Below are positions 33,372 to 41,377 of a DNA stretch of 60,860 nt, piece after piece. A program made the position numbers and the translations under genes. Below the pieces are notes generated by a model. That model did not search any database, was not told where the DNA came from, and worked only from the letters and a program-made list of their open reading frames with translations. Positions within the stretch are counted from its first letter, which is position 1, and the number at the start of each line of letters is the position of its first letter. Source of the DNA: Rheinheimera faecalis (GTDB lineage Bacteria; Pseudomonadota; Gammaproteobacteria; Enterobacterales; Alteromonadaceae); the NCBI RefSeq assembly GCF_021290965.1, contig NZ_JAJOYT010000017.1, forward strand, positions 1-60,860, in the 5' to 3' direction.

Positions 33372-33448
33372 TGGCAGGGGCGGAGGGATTCGAACCCCCA
33401 ACCATCGGTTTTGGAGACCGCTGTTCTACCAATTGGAACTACGCCCCT
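33372..33448 (-). tRNA. tRNA-Trp (anticodon CCA)
   Basis: The acceptor stem AGGGGCG/CGCCCCT, encoded CCA end, T-loop TTCGAAT and CTCCAAA anticodon loop are all present. The D stem reads GTTC/GAAC, so pair 11-24 is U-A rather than the U-G of E. coli, and pair 27-43 is a G-A mismatch. The gene lies 5' of secE in one transcription unit, with a promoter at 33498-33525. Confidence 0.97.
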
Positions 33449-33497
33449 ACAGAAAATTGTGCCAACTACCAAAGCAGTCCCACAAAAATAGCCGCTC

Positions 33498-33525
33498 ATT
33501 ATACTGTCTTAGACGACTAAAACAA
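33498..33525 (-). promoter_or_regulatory. promoter of tRNA-Trp-secE-nusG
   Basis: The minus strand has TTGTTT (33520-33525), a 16-bp spacer and TATAAT (33498-33503), about 50 bp before the mature tRNA 5' end. Confidence 0.7.
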
Positions 33526-33623
33526 GATAAGGATCCGACTTGAAACTATTTAATCAGGATTAGCTGTGCGGAACTCAAGCCTGTTGTTCTGAATTTTCCG
33601 GCTTTAGTTAACAAAGGCTATAT

Positions 33624-33650
33624 AAAAAAGGGCCCCAGTGGAGCCCTTTT
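33624..33650 (-). terminator. terminator after tuf copy 2
   Basis: On the minus strand an AAGGGCTCC/GGGGCCCTT stem (one G-T pair) is followed by T6. Its sequence is related to the terminator of tuf copy 1, suggesting that the duplicated or converted unit extended past the stop codon. Confidence 0.88.
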
Positions 33651-33663
33651 CAAGTTCTGACTA

Positions 33664-34848
33664 TTACGCCAGTACTTTAGATACTACACCAGCACCTACT
33701 GTGCGGCCACCTTCACGGATGGCGAAGCGTAAACCTTCGTCCATCGCGATTGGGTTGATAAGCTCTACAACAAACTTCAGGTTGTCGCCTGGCATTACCA
33801 TCTCTACGCCTTCTGGCAGTTCTACTGAACCAGTCACGTCTGTTGTACGGAAGTAGAACTGTGGACGGTAACCTTTGAAGAATGGAGTATGACGACCACC
33901 TTCTTCTTTTGATAATACGTACACTTCACCTTCGAACTTGGTGTGTGGCTTGATTGAACCTGGCTTCGCTAATACCTGACCACGTTCTACGTCTTCACGT
34001 TTAGTACCACGTAACAGCGCGCCGATGTTCTCGCCTGCACGACCTTCGTCTAACAGTTTACGGAACATTTCTACACCAGTACAAGTAGTCGTCACTGTGT
34101 CTTTCAGACCAACGATTTCTACTGACTCGCCTACTTTTACGATACCTTGCTCTACACGGCCTGTTACTACAGTACCACGACCAGCAATTGAGAATACGTC
34201 TTCGATTGGCATGATGAATGGCTTATCAATCGCACGTACTGGCTCTGGGATGTAAGAATCTAAAGCTGCTGCCAGCTCAAGGATTTTTGGTTCCCAAACT
34301 GCATCGCCTTCCAGACCTTTTAAAGCTGAACCACGGATTACCGGCAGGTCATCACCTGGGAAATCGTAGTCTGACAGAAGTTCACGAACTTCCATCTCCA
34401 CCAGCTCTAACAGCTCTTCATCATCAACCATGTCACATTTGTTCATGAATACAACGATGAAAGGTACACCTACCTGACGAGATAACAGGATGTGCTCACG
34501 TGTCTGTGGCATTGGGCCGTCAGTCGCTGCTACTACCAGGATTGCGCCGTCCATCTGAGCAGCACCAGTGATCATGTTCTTCACATAGTCAGCGTGACCT
34601 GGGCAGTCTACGTGGGCGTAGTGACGAGTTGGTGTATCGTATTCAACGTGAGAAGTGTTGATCGTGATACCACGAGCTTTCTCTTCTGGCGCTTTGTCGA
34701 TTTGATCGAAAGCGAATGCCTGACCACCGTAGTGCTTGGCCAGTACGTTAGTGATAGCAGCAGTTAAAGTAGTTTTACCGTGGTCAACGTGACCGATGGT
34801 GCCTACGTTAACGTGCGGTTTATTACGTTCGAATTTAGCCTTAGCCAT
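33664..34848 (-). CDS. tufB: elongation factor Tu, tRNA-linked copy
   Basis: This second EF-Tu gene has a product of 394 residues identical to the str-operon copy. It follows a cluster of four tRNA genes exactly as tufB follows thrU-tyrU-glyT-thrT in E. coli, and is probably transcribed with them from 35308-35336. The upstream flank differs from copy 1, while the coding region and about 15 bp past the stop are nearly identical. Confidence 0.99.
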   Translation of the reverse strand: MAKAKFERNKPHVNVGTIGHVDHGKTTLTAAITNVLAKHYGGQAFAFDQIDKAPEEKARGITINTSHVEYDTPTRHYAHVDCPGHADYVKNMITGAAQMDGAILVVAATDGPMPQTREHILLSRQVGVPFIVVFMNKCDMVDDEELLELVEMEVRELLSDYDFPGDDLPVIRGSALKGLEGDAVWEPKILELAAALDSYIPEPVRAIDKPFIMPIEDVFSIAGRGTVVTGRVEQGIVKVGESVEIVGLKDTVTTTCTGVEMFRKLLDEGRAGENIGALLRGTKREDVERGQVLAKPGSIKPHTKFEGEVYVLSKEEGGRHTPFFKGYRPQFYFRTTDVTGSVELPEGVEMVMPGDNLKFVVELINPIAMDEGLRFAIREGGRTVGAGVVSKVLA

Positions 34849-34925
34849 AAATAGACCCTTTTTAGCAAACGGTGGTTGTATGAAATAAGTGTTTTTTGAT
34901 TGTAAAGCAAGAGAGGCTTTTAAGA

Positions 34926-35001
<76 letters not shown>

Positions 35002-35014
35002 AACGTGATCTGTT

Positions 35015-35091
<77 letters not shown>

Positions 35092-35117
35092 CCTACTCGT
35101 AGCTATTGTACTGAAAA

Positions 35118-35202
<85 letters not shown>

Positions 35203-35212
35203 ACTATACTAA

Positions 35213-35288
<76 letters not shown>

Positions 35289-35307
35289 ACTACGTCAGTG
35301 GGTGCGA

Positions 35308-35336
35308 ATTCTAGTGGAATGCCCCACCCCACGCAA
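35308..35336 (-). promoter_or_regulatory. promoter of the tRNA-tufB unit
   Basis: The minus strand has TTGCGT (35331-35336), a 17-bp spacer, TAGAAT (35308-35313) and then TCGCACC. It lies about 20 bp before tRNA-Thr. Confidence 0.65.
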
Positions 35337-35396
35337 CAGGAAATAAAAAAAAACTTATAAATTAAGGCCTGAATGCTCAATAAGTACACAAAATGG

Positions 35397-36092
35397 TCAA
35401 TTCGGCTGAATATAACGGGCTAATCCCTGAAAGATCAATTGAGGTTCGAGCTGAATAGGCAGATCGGTCAGGTATTTTTGTAGAAGCCTGGCATCGCCAC
35501 CCGTTAAGATAATCCGCTGTGTTGGTTTAATTGCATAGGCATGCCGGATAGCCCCAACTAAAGCAGCAATAGCGCCCTGATACAAAGCTGTGGCTGTGTC
35601 GGTTGCCGGGCATAATTGCTCTGTTTCCAACTCCGCCGAAAATACTTTGGCGGTTTTGCTTAACACAGCTTCTTGCTGCAGTTTTTGCCCGGCCAAAATC
35701 CAGCCGCCCTGATGCGCACCAGCAGCACTTAACCAATCAATAGTTAAAGCTGTACCAGCGTCTGCTATTAACAGATCTGTATTGGGATGTATCTCTGCTG
35801 CTGCCACTAAAGCCAGCCAGCGATCCACCCCTAATAAATGCGGCTGCTGATAACTGTTAATAACGCCAAAAGCCTGAGCTTCACTGCGGATTTGGATAAA
35901 AGGAATTGCAGATGGAATTTGCTCACGTATTGCCAACACCCGGCTGTCAGCCGCCACACTGGCACAGTACACAGCTTTTATTGACGACCACTGCTCTGCA
36001 CAGATGTTTTCCAGTTGTATTTCGCTCAGTTGTCCGCCAGCAGCTAAACGGGCTTTGCTGCGGCTATTGCCTATATCCAGTAATAATTCCAT
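35397..36092 (-). CDS. coaX: type III pantothenate kinase
   Basis: CoaX phosphorylates pantothenate, the first step of coenzyme A synthesis, and needs a monovalent cation. The 231 residues contain the phosphate-binding LLDIGNSRSKARL start, GVDRWLALVAA, the IADAGTALTIDW motif and LTGGDARLL, in the ASKHA fold. I chose the ATG at 36092, which shares one base with the birA stop (TGATG); a GTG one codon upstream is an alternative. No coaA is seen in the window. Confidence 0.96.
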   Translation of the reverse strand: MELLLDIGNSRSKARLAAGGQLSEIQLENICAEQWSSIKAVYCASVAADSRVLAIREQIPSAIPFIQIRSEAQAFGVINSYQQPHLLGVDRWLALVAAAEIHPNTDLLIADAGTALTIDWLSAAGAHQGGWILAGQKLQQEAVLSKTAKVFSAELETEQLCPATDTATALYQGAIAALVGAIRHAYAIKPTQRIILTGGDARLLQKYLTDLPIQLEPQLIFQGLARYIQPN

Positions 36093-37096
36093 CACAGCGC
36101 CTTTCTTAAGCTAAGTTCACCGCCATAAAAGCTTTGCTTCTGGCCATTGATATCCAGCACCAGCCCGCCCTGAGCATCCACACCAGCACAAAGACCAGTG
36201 ATGATTTGACTGCCACTGGATAAAGTCACTTGCTCACCGGCAAATTGATCCAACTGATTAAACTCCTGCACATAACCCACAAAACCCTGCTGGCTAAACT
36301 GCTGCAACTCCAGCACCAGCTGATGCTGCAACAAAGCCACCAATAAATTGCGGTCTATGGGCTGACCTAAAGCTGAAGTTAAATCAGCCCAGGGTTGATC
36401 CACAGCTTTATCTGTGTGATCCGGCATACGGATATTTAAGCCTAAACCTATGACGACATCACACTGAGCATGAGTCTGCCCGGCCAACTCCACTAAAATG
36501 CCACCAAGTTTTTTATGTTCTATATATAAGTCATTTGGCCACTTTAACCGCACCGGTAATTGCCACTGCTGTTGCAGCACTTTGGCAACGGCAAGCCCTA
36601 CCACTAAACTTAACCCCATAGCAGCCTGTATGCCTTGCTCCAGCTGCCAATACATTGAAAAATACAAATTGCAGCCAAAAGGCGAAAACCACTGTTTACC
36701 ACGCCGACCTCGACCCGCAGTCTGAGCTTCAGCCACCAGCACAGCACCTTTTTCCGGCACTACCCCATCTTTGAGTTTTTGCATCAGCTGGCTGTTGGTT
36801 GAATCAGTGACCGATTGCACCCACACCGGTGCCTGTTGTTGCTGTTGTTGTTTAATCAATGCGGCATCAAGCAACTGCACAGGTTGCGCAAGGCGATAGC
36901 CTTTGCCTTTTATTTTGTATAAATCCAGACCGTACTGCTGCAATTGCTCTAAATGTTTGGCGACAGCAGTGCGGCTAATACCCAACTGCTCCCCCAGCCA
37001 CTGCCCGGAACACAAAGCGCCATCAGCCAGATAATGCACCAGTTGTCGCTGTACAATCAGGCTATGGGGCAAGGTTTTACGTGGTTCATTAGCCAA
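36092..37096 (-). CDS. birA: biotin-[acetyl-CoA-carboxylase] ligase / biotin repressor
   Basis: BirA activates biotin and attaches it to the carboxylase carrier protein; with its N-terminal helix-turn-helix it also represses biotin genes. The winged helix (LGEQLGISRTAVAKHLEQL) is present, so this is the bifunctional form. The ligase part has the GRGRRGKQWFSP loop and LKWPNDLYI. The likely start is TTG at 37096 with GAGG upstream (334 residues), overlapping the murB end by 8 bp. A further TTG at 37141 would add 15 residues. Confidence 0.95.
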   Translation of the reverse strand: MANEPRKTLPHSLIVQRQLVHYLADGALCSGQWLGEQLGISRTAVAKHLEQLQQYGLDLYKIKGKGYRLAQPVQLLDAALIKQQQQQQAPVWVQSVTDSTNSQLMQKLKDGVVPEKGAVLVAEAQTAGRGRRGKQWFSPFGCNLYFSMYWQLEQGIQAAMGLSLVVGLAVAKVLQQQWQLPVRLKWPNDLYIEHKKLGGILVELAGQTHAQCDVVIGLGLNIRMPDHTDKAVDQPWADLTSALGQPIDRNLLVALLQHQLVLELQQFSQQGFVGYVQEFNQLDQFAGEQVTLSSGSQIITGLCAGVDAQGGLVLDINGQKQSFYGGELSLRKAL

Positions 37097-38078
37097 GTAA
37101 GCGCACCTCAGGTTCGAGCTGAACAGCAAAAGTAACTGCAACTTTTTGCTGTATCAGCGCAATCATCTGCTTTAAATCTGCAGCTGTGCCCAGCCCAAAA
37201 TTCACCAGCACCAGCGCTTGTTTTTCATAACAACCGACATCGCCAATACGCTGACCTTTTAAGCCCACTTGTTCTATCAGCCAGCCTGCCGCCAATTTGA
37301 CCAAACCATCAGCTTGTGGATAAAACGGTATCGCAGGATAAGCATGCTGAATGGTTTCAAACACAGTGTGGCTGACCACAGGGTTTTTAAAAAAGCTGCC
37401 GCAATTAGGCAATACCGCAGGGTCAGGCAACTTGGATTGACGCACTGCAATGACGGCTTGTGCCACTTCAGCAACACTGCTGTGTTGATTTAAATGCTCC
37501 AACCCTTTGTAGCCTAATTTCGGCTGACCTTGTTTTTTCAGAGTTAAACCGACAGCCACAATGACGCCCTGACCGGCAAGAGCCGTTTTGAAAATGCTGT
37601 CACGGTAGGCAAAACCACAATCACCTTTGCTTAAACGCCGTACCTCACAGCTTTGCCAATGAAAAAAATCGACATAATCACAACAATCCGCCAACTCAGC
37701 ACCATAAGCACCTATATTTTGTACCGGAGCTGCACCTACAGAGCCTGGGATCAAGGATAAATTTTCTAATCCCCACCAGCCCTGAGCTACGGTCCAACTG
37801 ACCAGTTGATGCCAGTTGTCCCCTGCTTCTATATGCAGTTGTACATTCTTTTCATCTTCTGACAGCACAGTCCGGCTTTTGGCTAAATAACGTAAAACAG
37901 TCTGAGTTTGATTGCTCAGGAAAATGCTGTTGCTACCCTCGCCTAACAATAAAGGTGTGGCTTGTGGCTGATAAGCCATTAATTCAGCCAAAGACTCCAG
38001 CTCAACCAATTCGGCAAGCTGTGTATCCAGGGCAAAAGTGGAATAGGGTTTAGCAGAGAGCTGCTGTAACAGACGCAT
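37089..38078 (-). CDS. murB: UDP-N-acetylenolpyruvoylglucosamine reductase
   Basis: MurB is an FAD enzyme that makes UDP-N-acetylmuramate for peptidoglycan. I start it at the ATG at 38078 (MRLLQQLSAKPYSTFAL), giving 329 residues as expected for type I MurB; an open extension upstream has no family similarity. Motifs include LGEGSNSIFLS and LIPGSVGAAPVQNIGAYG (FAD site), AYRDSIFK and NCGSFFKNP with the catalytic Ser. The murB-birA-coaX order is a common gammaproteobacterial arrangement. Confidence 0.96.
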   Translation of the reverse strand: MRLLQQLSAKPYSTFALDTQLAELVELESLAELMAYQPQATPLLLGEGSNSIFLSNQTQTVLRYLAKSRTVLSEDEKNVQLHIEAGDNWHQLVSWTVAQGWWGLENLSLIPGSVGAAPVQNIGAYGAELADCCDYVDFFHWQSCEVRRLSKGDCGFAYRDSIFKTALAGQGVIVAVGLTLKKQGQPKLGYKGLEHLNQHSSVAEVAQAVIAVRQSKLPDPAVLPNCGSFFKNPVVSHTVFETIQHAYPAIPFYPQADGLVKLAAGWLIEQVGLKGQRIGDVGCYEKQALVLVNFGLGTAADLKQMIALIQQKVAVTFAVQLEPEVRLLG

Positions 38079-38167
38079 AAAAACACCAAAGAACCAAAGT
38101 GCGCTTATTCTACTGGTTCCACAGCGACAGGCCAAAAAAATCTCAGTGCGAACCGTCGAAAACCTGA

Positions 38168-38220
38168 TTAACCCCTGACTAAAACTATGGCATGATGGCG
38201 CCAAACAGGTCCAACCAGAG
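38168..38220 (+). promoter_or_regulatory. fadM promoter with FadR-like operator
   Basis: TTAACC (38168-38173), a 17-bp spacer and CATGAT (38191-38196) give a weak promoter. At 38204-38220, over the expected start site, AACAGGTCCAACCAGAG matches the FadR consensus AACTGGTCNGACCAGTT at 13 of 17 positions. In E. coli fadM is repressed by FadR. Confidence 0.45.
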
Positions 38221-38226
38221 AGTTTT

Positions 38227-38646
38227 ATGTTACATCACACTTTTATCAAAGTCCGGGGTTATCACCTGGACGGCTACCAACACGTCAATAACGCCCGCTA
38301 TTTGGAGTTTCTGGAAGAAGCCCGCTGGGGGTATCTGGAACAACATGGCGATATAGAGCATTTCGAACAGCTGGGTCTGGCCTGGGTGATCGTCAATATC
38401 AATATTAACTACAGAGCTCAGGCTACCATGGGCCAGCAACTGCGTATTGATACCGAATTCAGCGTCATCAACACCAAAAGCTCCATCATTCATCAGAAAA
38501 TCTGGCTGGAAGGTACGGATACCTTAGTAGCTGACGCCAATATCACTTTTGTCTGCCTGGATAAACAAACCGGTCGGGCTGTGGTGATTGAAGGGGATTT
38601 AAAGCAGCGTCTTGAGCCACGTCTGGCCAACCAGACCGCCAGTTAA
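38227..38646 (+). CDS. fadM: long-chain acyl-CoA thioesterase FadM
   Basis: This hotdog-fold thioesterase hydrolyses acyl-CoAs that stall beta-oxidation. The 139 residues include KVRGYHLDGYQHVNNARYLE and FLEEARW, nearly identical to the E. coli FadM signature. The hotdog catalytic Asp is not in the YbgC position but in the FadM-type GYHLD context. It is divergent from murB, and a terminator-like hairpin follows. A FadR-like site lies in its promoter. Confidence 0.93.
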   Translation: MLHHTFIKVRGYHLDGYQHVNNARYLEFLEEARWGYLEQHGDIEHFEQLGLAWVIVNININYRAQATMGQQLRIDTEFSVINTKSSIIHQKIWLEGTDTLVADANITFVCLDKQTGRAVVIEGDLKQRLEPRLANQTAS

Positions 38647-38656
38647 AGCAAAAAAG

Positions 38657-38683
38657 AGAAAGCCAGTCCTTTGGCTTTCTTTG
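38657..38683 (+). terminator. weak terminator after fadM
   Basis: An AGAAAGCCA/TGGCTTTCT stem with a 6-nt loop is followed by TTG only. The A-rich 5' side could also serve the opposite strand, downstream of the gene ending at 38753. Confidence 0.55.
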
Positions 38684-38704
38684 ATTACATCAACCTCTGC
38701 CTGT

Positions 38705-38851
38705 TAATACGGGCTGCTGCATGTATAGAAACTCTCTTTACTGCTATCCATACTAATACGGGCTGGTTGGTGTATAGAAGCTTGCTTTACTGCCATCCAG
38801 ACTGATGCGGGTTGGCACTATAGACGTGCTGTTATTGATCAGATTGTACTG
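38705..38851. repeat. 49-bp tandem repeat at the 3' end of the cyanophycinase-like gene
   Basis: Units start at 38705, 38754 and 38803. The first two agree at 40 of 49 positions; the third is much weaker. Each begins with TAATACGGG or TGATGCGGG. Since 49 is not a multiple of three, each copy shifts the frame. The stop codon of the gene falls at the unit border, and the outer copy still encodes a near-copy of the protein's last 18 residues in another frame. Confidence 0.75.
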
Positions 38852-40141
38852 ATCGCCGCTCACCAGTTTGTAACGCAGCAAGTTATTCACCTTCACAGGC
38901 AAACCACAGCTGGTTTGGACGTACTGAGTCTGGGCATCAGATTTCAGGATATAGACTTCGTTAGTCCCATCCACTATGCCTTGACCGGCACTGTTCACAA
39001 ACAAAGACGTCGCTTCTGATATAGCCACTACACGACTGGCTGCGCCGACTTTAGCCTGAAACACCATAGAGCGTCCCATCCGGTCACGCTGACGGAAGTG
39101 GGTATCGTTGATCACTCCTTGCAGCGCAGGGAAATTCAGGAAGCCCGTACTGATATTGATGGTTTCATGACAAAAGTCCGTCACAGCTTCAGCACTGATA
39201 GCACCAGCTACACCATCCGGATCATAAATATGCTGACTCAACACATGATCACCAGCCGAAGTGCCACCTACTACACCGCCTTTGTCATACACGTGCTGAA
39301 TAGCAGCTTGCACCTTAGTACCTTTCCAGGCATTCAGATAAGCCGACTGATCACCACCAGCCAACCAGACAAACTCAGCAGAGCGGATAGCCCAGTCGAC
39401 ATAATCTGTATTGGCTTTAGTCACAGTATCAACAATGATGGTTTCGACAGAAGCGGCATTGGTTAAGCCTTGCAAATAAGTGTTGTAAGCATTAGTTCCA
39501 GAAGTCCGCAGTACGACTATATTACCGCCTTGAATATGTGGCCCAACTCTTAAGCTAAAGGCATTATCCACATCAGTACCGCCCCCCATTAACAACAAGG
39601 CAGGATTAGATAAAGTGACACAGGTATCAGTGCCAGAGCCTGTGATATAGCTGGTTAAATTGCTTGGTTTTGACGGTCGTGCCCCATAGTTACAGCCTCC
39701 TGTTGGAGGTGGATTTTCGCCACCTCCGCCCCCTGTGTTACCAACAAAGTTTGCGTTCAACTGATAAGTACCAGTACCACTGTATCGTGTGACTTTAATG
39801 TAATGGCGCCCTGCAGGTGATGCGGTATAAGTGCCACTCTCCGGGTTGGCACTACTTTGTCCCGACATAATATAACTACCAGAGCTGCGATACAGATACC
39901 AATCAAAGTCTTTGCCTGAGCCATGACTTAAACTGACACTGATATCTCCTGTTGCTGTGGTATCAAAATAATACCAATCCTGGTCTGAACTACTGCCTAT
40001 GCTGGCCGCTACCGCTGTGCCACTACACAAGGCGCCATCAGCCGTGCCTTCGGTATTATTACTTTCACTTTCTTGTTGCAAACAAGCGAAGCTGTGGCTG
40101 CTAAATAGCAGCGCCAACACGCCTAAGAGAGGTGCTTTCAT
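38753..40141 (-). CDS. secreted cyanophycinase-like S51 peptidase with PPC domain
   Basis: The 462-residue protein has a signal peptide (1-19, cut near SFA/C). A pre-peptidase C-terminal (PPC) domain spans about 23-135 (ESNNTEGTADG, then SDQDWYYFDT), followed by a Gly/Pro-rich linker (136-150). The C-terminal part is a cyanophycinase-like peptidase with the nucleophile motif GGTSAG (Ser295). It is probably exported and cleaves a peptide-like polymer. No cyanophycin synthetase is nearby, so the substrate is open. The last codons are part of a 49-bp tandem repeat. It has a long untranslated region upstream and no operon partner. Confidence 0.85.
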   Translation of the reverse strand: MKAPLLGVLALLFSSHSFACLQQESESNNTEGTADGALCSGTAVAASIGSSSDQDWYYFDTTATGDISVSLSHGSGKDFDWYLYRSSGSYIMSGQSSANPESGTYTASPAGRHYIKVTRYSGTGTYQLNANFVGNTGGGGGENPPPTGGCNYGARPSKPSNLTSYITGSGTDTCVTLSNPALLLMGGGTDVDNAFSLRVGPHIQGGNIVVLRTSGTNAYNTYLQGLTNAASVETIIVDTVTKANTDYVDWAIRSAEFVWLAGGDQSAYLNAWKGTKVQAAIQHVYDKGGVVGGTSAGDHVLSQHIYDPDGVAGAISAEAVTDFCHETINISTGFLNFPALQGVINDTHFRQRDRMGRSMVFQAKVGAASRVVAISEATSLFVNSAGQGIVDGTNEVYILKSDAQTQYVQTSCGLPVKVNNLLRYKLVSGDQYNLINNSTSIVPTRISLDGSKASFYTPTSPY

Positions 40142-40537
40142 TTTTATTTTCCTGCTTCTTTTTATGATTTAAAACGGCCAAAAGGCCATGGTTTTACAGG
40201 CAGCCGAAAAGCTGCATATAAAATTCGGTCAGATTAGTTGCGGGTATTTATTCGTCGAACCACTCGGATAAGTGGTAATCAGTGGAGCACGCATGCAAAT
40301 TTGCCGGAGCTGCTGTCCGGGCAAATGTTACTGAGCAGGCGTGAATTGAAGTCATAAAGGGTCAAAACTAAATAAGCGATGTCATTTAATATTTATGCAT
40401 TTGCTTTTTCTGTCAAGGCGAAATAGTGAACTACTGCTAAATTGCTTTTAGCTTTCGGGCGCTTAACCGCAAAACTCATGACAATAAAAGTGCTGCTATG
40501 TAAAGCTAAGTACTTGTTAAACAAAAGAGTGGTTGGT
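40142..40537. other. intergenic region with several hairpins between two divergent genes
   Basis: This 396-bp gap separates the cyanophycinase-like gene from csaA. Inverted repeats are AACGGCC/GGCCATGGTT (about 40173-40193), GCAGC/GCTGC (40201-40215), CCACT/AGTGG (40260-40275) and ATTTGCCGGA/TCCGGGCAAAT (40299-40326, one bulge). The last is enclosed by TCAGT/ACTGA. It could hold leader structures for either gene. No known riboswitch core was recognised. Confidence 0.5.
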
Positions 40538-40876
40538 ATGGAATTAATTAGCTGGGAAGACTTTGGTGTAGTTGAACTCAGAGTGGGTACTGTCATTGAA
40601 GTCGCGGATTTTCCGGAAGCCCGCAAAGCGGCTTATAAGTTAAAAGTAGATTTTGGTGCTGACATCGGCGTGAAGCAATCCAGTGCTCAAATCACAACGC
40701 TATACAGCAAAGAGCAATTGTTAGGTAAACAGGTCATTGGTGTGGTGAACTTCCCGCCTAAACAAATAGGACCTTTTCGCTCTGAATGCCTGATCACGGG
40801 GTTTTACCGACCCGATGGCGCTGTGGTATTGGCTATACCTGAACAAGAAGTACCCGATGGCAGTAAATTAGCCTAA
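40538..40876 (+). CDS. csaA: CsaA-type tRNA-binding domain protein
   Basis: This is a small free-standing tRNA-binding OB-fold protein of the CsaA family, reported in Bacillus as a secretion-linked chaperone. The 112 residues have the family core [27 protein letters not shown] and [15 protein letters not shown] used the ATG at 40538, which gives the usual length of about 110; an open extension upstream lacks similarity. Its 3' end overlaps the convergent glycosylase gene by 9 bp. Confidence 0.88.
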   Translation: MELISWEDFGVVELRVGTVIEVADFPEARKAAYKLKVDFGADIGVKQSSAQITTLYSKEQLLGKQVIGVVNFPPKQIGPFRSECLITGFYRPDGAVVLAIPEQEVPDGSKLA

Positions 40877-41374
40877 AGCATTAGCCCATAACGCCAGCTT
40901 CTGCTCTTTGCTTTGGCTGGCATGGGCAGGGCTGCTGGAAGGTAGTTGAAGATACTCGATGTCAGTGCGGTGTTTCAGCAATGGCAGCAGATGACGCTTA
41001 AACTCTTCTGCTGCTTTGGCGCCGTTAAAACACACCTTTAGGATCTGCGGTTGTGCTTCAAGCAATTGCGGTATCGCATTACAAATCACAGTGCTTTTTT
41101 TAATGGCACTATCCAGACTGCCCGGCCGCTCACAGTGTGCGATGACATCCCACAGTGCTACGCCTTGTTCGGTTAGCAACTGACAACGCTGCTGATACCC
41201 AAGCTCAACCGGAATACCAAACAGCTGCTGCATAAAAGGCCAGAATAAATTGCGTGGATGGGCGTAATAACGTTGCTCAAGCAGAGAGGCTGCGCCAGGC
41301 ATACTGCCGAGCAACAGGAGACGAGGCCTGGTTCCAATAATTGGTGCCAGGCCCGTTAATAACTCAGACGACAT
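40868..41374 (-). CDS. hypoxanthine/deoxyinosine DNA glycosylase (UDG family 6 type)
   Basis: The 168-residue protein has the uracil-DNA-glycosylase fold with motif [12 protein letters not shown] and the following [12 protein letters not shown], characteristic of the HDG group that removes deaminated adenine (hypoxanthine) from DNA. A thymine/uracil glycosylase activity cannot be excluded. The second motif region includes [11 protein letters not shown]. It follows hemY by 3 bp, so it is the last gene of the hem operon, and it overlaps csaA tail to tail. Confidence 0.8.
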   Translation of the reverse strand: MSSELLTGLAPIIGTRPRLLLLGSMPGAASLLEQRYYAHPRNLFWPFMQQLFGIPVELGYQQRCQLLTEQGVALWDVIAHCERPGSLDSAIKKSTVICNAIPQLLEAQPQILKVCFNGAKAAEEFKRHLLPLLKHRTDIEYLQLPSSSPAHASQSKEQKLALWANALG

Positions 41375-41377
41375 AAA

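Noticed and set aside
35340..35396. Possible terminator after coaX (ACTTAT/ATAAGT with a long T-run)
   Set aside because: The stem is only 6 AT-rich base pairs around a 20-nt loop; the T-run alone is not enough to call it.
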